Origin: Pigoraptor chileana | Lineage: Eukaryota > Opisthokonta > Filasterea | Reading direction: 5' to 3' | NCBI GenBank assembly: GCA_943704495.1 | Contig: CALSCR010003739.1 | Coordinates: 1 to 22,446 of the forward strand | Length of the DNA stretch: 22,446 bases | Shown here: in pieces, positions 1-9,100 of the stretch | How the letters are laid out: each line of letters begins with the position of its first letter | Numbering within the stretch: the stretch's first letter is position 1 | The notes under the pieces: generated by a model | Database searches by the model: none | Seen by the model: the letters and a program-made list of their open reading frames with translations, nothing else | Told to the model about the DNA's origin: nothing | Program-made: the position numbers and the translations under genes

Positions 1-383
1 ATTGAAAATTCAGTTGTCTCGTCCACGCACCCCTCAGTGGTCTCGTAAGTCGCACTGAAGTCGATTGGGTTGGATTTCAGCAAACCTGCTCCTATTATAC
101 TGTTTTTTTTGGTTCAGTTCTCGAAGCGTTCTGTCAACACAGTTGAAAGGCGGGACAAAATTACAAACGAAACCCATTCCCCACAAAAAGCACTCGGTTC
201 GGTCGCATTTCCGGTTGGATTGATCGTCTTTTCCCGTGGGGTTATCTGCGATTTTTCATGTACAGAAACCGGGGAATGTTGCTGAACCCCAAACGATGGA
301 CTGTGTAGAGCAATCACGAAGACGGTGATGCCGGGTTGACGTTCGCGGGAGCGTTGAATCGAAGCACACTTTGCCTTAAAAAG
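1..383 (+). promoter_or_regulatory. 5' flank and probable leader of the CCP5 gene
   Basis: No conserved protein is visible here on either strand. The nearest good start downstream is the ATG at 384. Two short upstream open frames lie on the + strand: 258-308 (16 codons plus TAG) and 328-339 (ATG CCG GGT TGA). If the transcript begins before them they could damp translation of the main frame. A T-run sits at about 103-112. No convincing TATA box or initiator was found, so the transcription start is not placed. Confidence 0.35.
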
Positions 384-3300
384 ATGGGCGTCGAAGTGAA
401 GATCGATGATCTGACATTCCGCTCGAATTTTGACTCGGGAAACCTCGCTCGCGTCGAAAAGCACGTGCGACAGCCGTCGTTTGTTGACGAAAATGGGGAT
501 CCGTCGCCACCGTACGATGAATACAACTGCTGGACGAGTCCGGACTGTGCGGGCACCGAGTTTGAGAATGGTAATCGCACGTGGTTCTACTTTGCGGTCG
601 ACGGCGGAACAAAGGGACGCACTATCCGCATCAACATAATGAACATGAATCGCCAGGGAAAACTGTACTCGCAGGGGATGGTGCCCGTTGTAAAAGTTGT
701 GCCTGGATCGGATGGTTGGGAACGCATGTCTGAGCGCCCAAGTTTTGTGCTGACCGACACAAGCATGCGACTGTCCTTCTACTACACTTTTGAGCGGGAT
801 TCAATCTCGACGGATCACGTGACGACGTACTTTGCATTCTGCTTTCCGTATTCATACGAAGACTGCCAACGATACCTTGAGGCTATTGATGGCCGGTTTT
901 CTGAAGAATCAGAAGGGGTGGAAGTGACGCCGACGTCCATATACTATCACAGGTGTGTGTTGCACCGAAGCACAGTCGACTGACACGCACACACACGCAC
1001 GCATCCACGATCACTTTCGCATGCTTAACCTAGGACTTGTTGGTTAAAATACGAGGGAAGGGGAGTGTTGGCGGCGGGATGTTGTTTTTTGTTACTCGCA
1101 ACGGTGCTTTTTATGAGATTCCCATGTGTAAGGCATCTTGTTCTGATTGTGGTTTGCAACATGGTTTGTACATGTGATCCGGCTAGGGACTTGCTCTGCC
1201 GGTCTCTCGATGGAAGACGCGTGGACGTCCTGACGATATCATCTCACGAGGGGCTTCTCGATGCACACGAGCCTGTCATAGAGAATGGGTTCCCCGACGG
1301 ACAAGATACGCGCGCCAACCAGTTTGAGGGGAAAAAGGTTCGTCTTTGTGCAATTCTTCATCGCGCAGTGGTCGAGATCAAATTCTGAAGGGAAATTCGG
1401 CCGCCATGGTGAAGTGGACGCACACGTGCATAAATAGAAGTTCAATATTTTCTTCGCAGCGATGCGCACACACATGCACCTACACACTCACGCATGCCAC
1501 ACACAGCTTCAAGCCTTATCTTAATCAAGCACAAATGCTTTATTCGTGCGTTAGAATTACCAACCATTCACAATTCCATCTAAGACACAATACTGCAACT
1601 ACCATGTTGCAACGTTCACGAACCACTCATTATCATACCCTTTACTGATACTCCCCCGTCCATACACCCGCACACACACATCAAACCGATTTGTCCTCGT
1701 CCACAGTACTTTTTCATCAGCGCTCGAATTCACCCGGGCGAGACACCCGCCAGTCACGTGCTGCGCGGATTCGTCGAGTTTCTTCTGGACGAGGACGACG
1801 CACGTGCCGCCGAGTTGCGCCGCCGCTTTGTCTTTGTCATCGTGCCAATGCTGAACCCCGACGGCGTGTTCCGCGGTCACTACAGAACCGACCAGCGTGG
1901 AGTAAATCTCAACCGCGTGTATGACAATCCGGACGTCCACACACATCCATCCGTATACGGCGTCAAGCATTTGTTGCGCAGCATTGCATCGCGGTACACT
2001 CTGCAGTACTATGTCGACCTCCACGGACACGCGGTCAAGAGGGGGTGCTTTATTTACGGCAATTCCTTGGATGTTGTATCGCAAATTGATAATATTCTCT
2101 ACCCGCGACTGATATCGCTGCACTCGCCCCACTTTGACTTTGAGGCATGCAATTTCAGCGAGAAGAACATGGTTGCAAGGGACAAGAAGGATGGCCTCTC
2201 TAAGGAGGGAAGCGGGCGTGTGTCCATGTTGAAGGACCTCGGCGTCGCACAAAGCTACACTCTGGAATGCAACTACAATTGCGGCCGCATGACCAACTCG
2301 ATTCCCCCTGCAACGGGAGAGGAAGGCAGGAGCACACCCGCCGGGCAGTTTGGTCCGCCCACCTTTTTCACGGAGGAGTCTTTCAAAGGCGTCGGCCGCG
2401 CGCTGTTGCATGCGGCACTTGAGCTTGAAAATGCGAATCCGTACAGCCGAATCCCGAGGTCAGAGCACCCGACGCTCGCTGATTGGCGGCGGTGGGCGGA
2501 GGGGTATGTGCGGTCTTCTCTGCCGTATCGCATGATGCCCACTGTGACACGAATGGGTCCAATTATACGCGCCGACGGAACACGCGCAGAACCCGACGAG
2601 AAGCGGCCGTCTTTTGGAACGCGGAGGACGACGATTGGTGAAGGTCTGATTGCGTCCAGACAGAACAGTCGCACACAGCTTGAGAAGACTGCTGTGGCGG
2701 GTGCGGGTGCGACAAAGTTGCCAACAACACACGACGGTGTAAGGTATGTTGTCTTTACTGTACGAGGAAAGGGGAAGACAGGGTTGTCTCTTTGCGGATT
2801 ACTTTTGTTGTGCGTGTGCGTATCCAATCAGCCCGGAAGGGCGCTACCCTGCCGCACACGTACACCCGTCGTTTTGTTGATTGTAGTGCGATCGAGAACA
2901 ACACACACACATTCATTTACTAGATTTGTCAATCTACACAAATACCATATTGCTGGTACCTGGGGCACCCTGTCAACTTATACAAATACCAAATTTTTTG
3001 CTGATAACTGGGGCACCCTGTTGAACAGTAGGGACACAGCTAGGTTTCTTACCCGGCGCGCAGAACGACTGGTGCGGACAGTATCCGACAATCGCATGGT
3101 GGTGGGCAAAAGCGTTGTCTCTGCCGACGGCGAGCAGCTGCCAAAGGACGTTCCCGCGACTGTGCTCGCATCCCATCGTGAAATTGATGTGCGCACTCCA
3201 AGCACGCGCTCTGTGCCTTCCTCTGCGTCAAACCTCGTGCGCGGCATCACGGGCAAGCCGGCTGCAGGGCCAAAGCCATCCGGGCGAGAGACCAGTCTTG

Positions 3301-4208
3301 CGGGCGGTCCATTGCAGAAGCACATGGTTGGGTTTGAAGGCGTTCGTCCGCTGAAGAAACCCGCCGCAGTCACCGGACATGCGGGGGGCACATCCGGGGT
3401 GACCGCCTCGATTGAGGCGCGACCTCCAACACGCGTTGCCCGCGAGAAGGGGGTCGAGCCTTGGTCTGTCGCGGGACATCACGTGGACCCACTGGTGAAA
3501 ATTGAACAGCCTGCCAAAAAGTTCGTCGCGCCCTCTCCAACTCGGGTGAATCACCAAGGCCCTCGTTCCCCGCAACCGCAGCCCACTCTACCAAAGCCGA
3601 ATCCAGCGGGCCCAAAGGAAGTATCGACATCCCGAACGTCTGGTCGTGGGGCGGGTGCGGGTCATACCGGCGCTGCATCGCGAAAATCGGCCGTTGGAAG
3701 AGGTATAGCACTTCCACCGACGCAATCGACTGCCTCTGCTACCACCAGCTCTGGGGCCAAAGGGGTGGCGGTCACGCGAAAAACGTCGACGGTCGCCGCC
3801 GCAAAGAATGTTGCAATGAAGAGTCGCACGTCCAAGGTAGGCCCAGTGTCTGCAGTCGCTGCGGAGGTGCCGGTCGATTCAACATCGTCGCCAGTAGATG
3901 GCGTGCATGGGAGTCGGGAGACAATATACCTCGACGAAGGTGCCACGGGACGCGCAGATGATGGTGGAAGTGCGCTGGTGGATGGTGACGGCGATTCGGG
4001 GTTTGCATGGCCGCCCATGGGCGCTGGAGATGGAGATGACGATGAAGATCGCCCGTTTGTCTGGGACGAATCCGGGGCAGAAGACAATGACGCCGAGCAG
4101 GAGCCGCACGCGCCAAGTGATGACGCAAAGAGTGCATCCCCCTCGTCGCGCTCATCGTCAAGGCCTGCTTCTGCCGCAGACGAACTGCAGGAAGCAGCTG
4201 GTGAATAG
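384..4208 (+). CDS. AGBL5: Cytosolic carboxypeptidase 5-like tubulin deglutamylase (CCP5/AGBL5), 4 exons
   Basis: Exons 384-952, 1187-1337, 1707-2743 and 3044-4208 join in frame to 973 residues. The start ATG has A at -3 and G at +4, and the protein then reads straight into the family's N-terminal SNFDSGNL and ENGNRTWFYF motifs (residues 1-190). The M14 zinc carboxypeptidase domain covers about 205-485. HPGE gives zinc ligands H249 and E252, NLNR gives N309 and R310 for substrate carboxylate binding, DLHGH gives zinc ligand H346, and YTLECNYN gives catalytic E427. The family removes branch-point glutamate, and some linear glutamate, from tubulin tails. The SEKN and SKEGSGRV stretches between H346 and E427 are CCP5-like, which favours CCP5 over CCP1-4 and CCP6. 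Residues of about 520-973 are low complexity: Pro/Ser/Lys-rich, then acidic, ending in Glu. Human CCP5 has a similar disordered tail. No key residue is missing. The next gene, an axonemal dynein, agrees with a ciliary role. Confidence 0.9.
953..1186 (+). other. CCP5 intron 1 (234 bases, phase 2)
   Basis: The donor is AG|GTGTGT after the codons for Y-Y-H, and the acceptor is GGCTAG|GGAC. Joining restores an arginine codon and gives YYHRDLLCRSLDG, the order expected in the family. A CA-rich run follows the donor at about 982-1006. Confidence 0.85.
1338..1706 (+). other. CCP5 intron 2 (369 bases, phase 0)
   Basis: The donor is AAG|GTTCGT and the acceptor is CCACAG|TAC. The join GKK|YFFISARIHPGE has exactly the family spacing between the GK(K/R) turn and the zinc-binding HPGE. 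The 3' half carries CA-rich tracts (about 1468-1505 and 1669-1680), so a clean pyrimidine tract is replaced by CA runs. It is the longest intron in the window. Confidence 0.87.
2744..3043 (+). other. CCP5 intron 3 (300 bases, phase 2, open in frame)
   Basis: The donor is AAG|GTATGT and the acceptor is GCTAG|GTTT. Phases match, and joining gives GVR|FLTRRAER. The length is exactly 300 bases and there is no in-frame stop, so an unspliced transcript would also be translatable and would add 100 residues. A branch-site-like CTGATAAC lies at 3001-3008, about 36-43 bases before the acceptor. Removal is supported by the good donor, the TG and CA tracts shared with other introns here, and the foreign look of the translation. 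It lies in the poorly conserved tail, so homology cannot decide. Confidence 0.65.
2938..3026 (+). repeat. Imperfect direct repeat, two copies, in CCP5 intron 3
   Basis: Copy 1 is about 2938-2977 and copy 2 about 2982-3026. Both start ACAAATACC and both contain TGGGGCACCCTGT. The second copy has a few extra bases (T-run and CTGATAAC), so the left ends are 44 bases apart and the GGGGCACCC blocks 48 bases apart. The 48-base offset keeps the reading frame. The second copy leads directly into the intron's 3' end. Confidence 0.8.
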
Positions 4209-4290
4209 AGGCCCTTGACGCCTGCTTTACACGCGTCATTGGGCTGATATGTGCTAAATAACGTGTCTCTGCTTTTTTTATTGAAGAGCA

Positions 4291-4365
4291 TGCGTTTTTG
4301 TTTTTGCGTTTGTGTTTTTGCGTTTGCGTTTTGCTTTTGTTTGCGTTTTGCTTTTGTTTGCGTTT
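4291..4365 (+). repeat. GT-rich tandem repeat just after the CCP5 stop codon
   Basis: The stretch is built of TTTGCG and TTTTTG words. At its right end a perfect 17-base unit (TTTGCGTTTTGCTTTTG) occurs at 4323-4339 and 4340-4356, with a partial third copy to 4365. It follows an A/T-rich AAATAA word and a run of seven T at 4273-4279. This is the usual order for a poly(A) signal followed by a GU/U-rich downstream element, so it may help define the CCP5 transcript end. That role is inferred. Confidence 0.75.
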
Positions 4366-4430
4366 GGCGGCTGTCGTAATACAGCGAGTGAAACTCGCCG
4401 AAATTTCGGAAAATTTGGGCCTTGACAACG

Positions 4431-4442
4431 GATCACGTGATC
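4431..4442. promoter_or_regulatory. Perfect 12-base palindrome centred on CACGTG
   Basis: GATCACGTGATC is its own reverse complement. The core is the E-box hexamer bound by bHLH and some bZIP factors in many eukaryotes. It is the only CACGTG between the two genes, about 700 bases upstream of the dynein start. The hexamer is common throughout this window, so a promoter role is only a suggestion. Confidence 0.3.
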
Positions 4443-4622
4443 TTTCCTCCTTGGATACCTGCAAACAGAGAAGTCACATTATCGATACTTAGTTTAGTTG
4501 GTATGAAAATAGATTGATAATCATTAGATTAATGCAAGTATTTAATGTTGGAATTAAGTACATTCCTGTAGCGCGATTCAAAATGTGGTGTCAACCGCCA
4601 AAAAATCCAAACACCTGAATGC

Positions 4623-4668
4623 GAGGGAGAGAGAGAGAGGGAGAGAGGGAGAGAGAGAGAGAGGGAGA
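4623..4668 (+). repeat. GA-rich (GAGA) tract upstream of the dynein gene
   Basis: About 46 bases consist of GA and GGGA words with no pyrimidine, about 470 bases before the dynein ATG. Purine-only tracts of this kind can exclude nucleosomes or bind GAGA factors in some eukaryotes. Here only the repeat itself is visible. Confidence 0.85.
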
Positions 4669-5137
4669 ACACGCTTTCTCCCGCCGTCCGAACGTCTCGG
4701 TAAGGTTCTCTCCGCACTCATACACGCGCACATGCTTACCGGCATGCGGAGGTTTGCGATTCTCTCCGTTCTGAGCGATATTAAAAAGCTGCAGAACTTT
4801 AATCGTGTTGAAGGAAGAGAACATACTACACACTTTGTCCAGCATCAGCGTTATACTCTGCGGATTTGGACACGGAAGCGAAAAAGTCCCATCTTGGCAT
4901 CCGCCAGCTGCATTGGGGCAACACAACGTTTTCCTGCTGTCGTGATTTTACCGCTTGCGCGAGTATGGACTTTGACTGGTAAAAGTATTCTCAGTGCTGG
5001 TTCGAGACCGGCTGCAATACCTTCGTGGAGTGCGTCTGTTGCTGACGCCCCGAAGAGCAATTGGATATCTCTCAATTTGCATACCATAATTATTATTATT
5101 GAGGAGCGAGACTCTCTCAAACCGCATCTAGTTCAAA

Positions 5138-6165
5138 ATGGACAACCGATATGATGACGGTTCGGACCTTGTCGAGATGCCGCCGATCGACATGAACGAA
5201 ATCGCCGCTGTGCGTGCACGCAGCGCACGCACACGCAGTGCTCGTGTGGGCGGCGAAAAAGGAGATCAGAGAGGGCAAAGGCGGAGCGAAAGCGCGTTTG
5301 ATGGATCCATCACTGACGTCAGCCAGCTCACCACCCGTCTCTATGCCAATGCCGAGCAGCAGTCGAGCATAATTTTGCGCAGCATGTGTTCGCGAGCCGA
5401 TGACAACAACAACGCATCTCCTGCGACACCTGGGATGAATTCGTCATTTGGTGATTCCTCGGTGTCTGTGGTACCGCATCCCCCCGAGTATCCTCCCGAA
5501 GGCAGCAAGAGTTTTTACCGCACGACAATTTTCCGAAACGATCGCTCGACAAGGAAAGATCGCGCCAAGTCGGCGCCTGCTCCGCCACAGCACCCACTTT
5601 TTATGTTTGCGCACCCGCCCGCTTCCGCCAACGCTCCTGCGCCTCCCGCGACATCACGTGCGCATCGCACACCGCACGAGGGTCGGCAGGCAACTCGGTC
5701 CCCTGAGGATGACGAGGATGCGGACCGCACTCAATCTCCCATGGGAGTTAAAGGACCTCGCGCGGCATGGGCGCAACCCGTCGTCCCTGTCCCACCCTCT
5801 CAACCGCGGGATGCGCGCGCAACAAAGCCATCCTTGAGTCCCGAGACGGACGAATTGGACGATGTGTTCGGCGCAGCAGCACGTCCATCCAATACTGGAA
5901 AGGGAGCTGGGGCAGAGCGACACCAATCACCCGATCACGTGATGTTTGCTCCCTCGGCGACGGCTTCTCCCACAAAAGAGCTGTCACGTGCGCTGCAGCG
6001 GGGCTTCCCGCGGCCGTCAACATCGAGCGGAGCCAATGGATCGACAGCGGCGGAAGAGGTTCACAAGCGACCTTCAACCACAACGGGAACGCGCCCGCAC
6101 ACGACAACTGGGCGTGCTTCGTCCATGTCTGCGGCGACGGCATCTTCCAAGCGTGGCAAGAGCGC
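5138..6165 (+). other. Low-complexity N-terminal extension of the dynein (residues 1-343)
   Basis: This part is rich in Ala, Pro, Arg, Ser and Thr, begins with an acidic patch, and has a short RSAR repeat near residues 27-33 (about 5216-5236). Family-like sequence begins with SLMEPSDVMAIVEQMRENG at about 6180. No domain is recognised. It is predicted disordered from composition only and could serve regulation or docking. Reading frame and G/C-rich third positions continue without a break into the conserved tail, which supports it as genuine coding sequence. Confidence 0.7.
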
Positions 6166-9100
6166 TGTGGAGCGCACAGTCTCGCTGATGGAACCCAGCG
6201 ATGTGATGGCCATCGTTGAACAGATGCGAGAAAATGGCGCCGATTCGACCGAGTTTGTGTACTTAATCAGGATCCAGAACCCTAGGAATCCCGCCGACTA
6301 CAATCCATACAAGCTGCGCGTCGTTCCGCATGCCGATGTCGACCGCAACGACTTCTACACACTGAGTGTGTCTGGCATGACGCACGTGCTCAACGGACAA
6401 GCTGAGTTTACGTCTCTTCCCCAGTGGCTGCGTGAGCGAGCGAGCTTCAACCGCCTCAAAGAAATCCCGCTGATTGCAAAGTATCGGCTGTGGAAGTCGT
6501 ACAAAACGTGGCGCACGAATGTGCGAAGTGCCAAAATCAGGCACTGCAAGGAGCTCCTGGACCGCCGTCTGTTTATTCTCAATCCAACACTCCGCGAGGC
6601 GCTGCTGGGCATCCGCAACATGTGCCAGGAGCTGAGTGTGCTTCGACTGCACCACGTGGACACGCGCACAACATATCCCCTGAGCCAGTTCTGCCAGACA
6701 CAGCAGGAGCAGATGGAGTATGTGCGTGCAAATCTCGCACAGTTTGAAGAGACCGTCTCGGACGTCGTGTGCGAGGCTTGCGAGATTTCGCTCGAAAACG
6801 CGGGCTTTATTGACGACCCGAATGCACGTGACGAGAATGGCGAGCCCATTAAGCCGACGTACACTGAGCTTGCAAGGAAGCGCTCCGAATGCCGCAAACT
6901 GACGAGCTTCATCAAGCTTGCCGATTACCTTATCATCGACACGCTGCACGATCTCACGTCGACGAGTGTCTCGGATCTTCTCAACCACATGCGCCCCGCT
7001 GAGGACCGACGGGCCAGCTCGCATCCCAACGGCGTTAATGGCGAGGGAGACGGGTTCCGCGACCCCATCTTGTATGGCGACGCCCCAGTGGAGGCCGGTA
7101 GCAGTGGTCGCAACGACAAGCGCGCGTCTGTGGTCGGCAAGCTACCCAAGGACGCCGTGGAAACGCTGAAACGGTCCCCCCTGTTGCGACTCGAGCTCAT
7201 CATGGAGGCGGATGTTCTGACGTTCACGCCGAACATTGACGAGGTACAGGCAAAGACATCGAGCATCATTGAGGGATTCCTGGATGTCGTGCAGAGCGTG
7301 GGACGTCTTGTTGCGAGCGAGCGATTCAGTCCGTACACGTCTCCCGGGGGAATTAATGACGGCATCGAGGCGGGCGAAATGGACGAAGGCCCCGACCTCA
7401 ACGAGATCTTTGAGGACGACGAGCAGTATCAGACGCTCACCGGGCAGATTCGCACCGCAATCGCCCATGCATTCCGGGTTGCCGAGAACTTCTCCGAGGT
7501 GTTTTTGCCCCTCCGGGACATGGTGATCGAAAATCGGAAGATGCGGATCGAACAGGTGCGGTCGTCGAATCCCGAAGTGTTGTACTTTAGCAACGCAATG
7601 GCGAAATACCACGCGCAGATCCGTGACATTGAGGGAATGCCAATCAGTTCGGAGGTCGGGATCATTATGGTCGACACGCGCGCACTCAAGGGAGCGTTTT
7701 TGCCGTCGCCAAAGCGGTGTCTGCAGGACCTCGAGCGTCTTCTCCCCGAGCTTGCACACGCGCGCAACGAGACTTTGTTGTCGGTGATCAAGGAGTCTGT
7801 GGGCCGCCTGGAGACAGTGCCGCGGTCGGTGGAGGAGTTTGTGGAGCACCTGAACCACTTGCAGCAGGTGAACGACAACATGAACTCGATCCAAGACACG
7901 TACTCTTACGTCGCCAAGATGCACGAGCTCATGGATGTCTATCGCGTGAGCCCCCCGCCGGAGGAGTATGCCTTGTACCAGGTGCGTGTGTGTGTGTATG
8001 TGTGTGTGCGTGTGTGTGCGTGTGCGTGTGCGTGTATGCGCACGTTATTATGCAGATGAAGTTTTATTACATGCATCGGTCGTTTTGTTACTAATTTTGT
8101 GTCGATGCGACGGCCTTGAATGCGTTTAAATCACCAGCTCACAATATTTTCTTTTTCTTCCTTTTTGCATCTTTTTTTCTTCTTTTTTCTCTTTTTCGTT
8201 TGTTCATCGCGCAGACGCTTGTGCCGTCGCTGTCACAGTTGAAGGCTGCACTCGCCTATTCCGAGGCCACAAAGGAGGATTTGATATCAAAGTTCAGTGT
8301 CGAACTGGAGCGCAACACGGCGCAGCTTAAGGGCCGCATTCTTGAGCTTAAGAACTCTGTCCTGGAGCCCCGTATGCTCAACTCGGACTGCGATCACGAT
8401 GAGGTCATGCAGATGCTTGGGGAGCTGACGGAGAAGATGGAGTCACTGCGACACACGGCTGCCGATTACGACAGCTATCAGCAGACGTTCAGCATTCCGC
8501 TCACGCAGTACGAGGAGCTTGACGAAGCAAGGGAGGAACTGGAGCTGCGAAGACTTCTGTGGACGTCGCTCAGGGAGTGGGACGAGCTGAGAGAGTGGGT
8601 GTCGGTGTATTTGCGGTGTTGTTGTTGTTATTATTGATCTTTTGTGTGAAAAGAGTTGTGGAGAGGCTGGCTGTTAGATATGTGCACTTTTTAATGCAAT
8701 CAATGCACCCACCTGTCTCCCAATGTACTAATCCCATCCCCATCACACACCCGCGCGCACGCACAAACTCGCACAATAACAGAGCGTGGGACAACACTGC
8801 CTTTGAGGCGGTCGATGCAGAGATGATCGCAGGCCACGTGGCTCGCTTCACGAAGACAACGTATCAGCTGGAGCGCAAGCTTCCGCCAAACACGACGGTC
8901 CCTAAACTCAAGGCGCTTGTTGACGGCTTCCGCACGGGCCTGCCCGCCATACAAGACCTGCGCAATCCGGCGCTGAAGAGTCGTCACTGGGAAAGCATCC
9001 AGGACGTCATTGGACAACGCGTGGTGCGGAATGAGACGTTTACGCTGGGACAGCTGCTTGAGTTCAAGGTGTTTGATTTCAAGGAGCCCATTGCGGACAT

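Larger units (their letters stand above)
4209..5137 (+). other. Intergenic region between CCP5 and the dynein gene
   Basis: No protein family is recognisable in these 929 bases on either strand. In order it holds the CCP5 3' end (AAATAAC at 4255-4261, then a T-run and a GT-rich repeat), a CACGTG palindrome at 4431-4442, AT-rich sequence at about 4490-4570, a GA-rich tract at 4623-4668, about 400 bases of unremarkable sequence, and an AT-rich (ATT)n stretch at about 5086-5100. The last is close to the dynein start codon and may be leader or core promoter. A frame at about 4585-5154 overlaps the dynein start but has no coding character. Confidence 0.6.

Noticed and set aside
336-383. Upstream extension of the CCP5 frame
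   Set aside because: It would need a TTG start. The ATG at 384 has a good context and leads straight into the conserved N-terminal domain.
4996-5012. tRNA-like T-arm (GCTGG TTCGAGA CCGGC)
   Set aside because: The 5-base stem and 7-base loop fit, but no matching acceptor stem, D-arm or anticodon arm is found upstream at the right distance.
4585-5154. 189-codon frame before and overlapping the dynein start
   Set aside because: It has no ATG at its start, runs through the GA repeat and has no family motif. The overlapping dynein frame is clearly coding.
7982-8059. Continuation of dynein exon 1 into a Val/Cys-rich reading
   Set aside because: The extra residues are the translated GT repeat of intron 1. 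Splicing at 7981 restores the family sequence.
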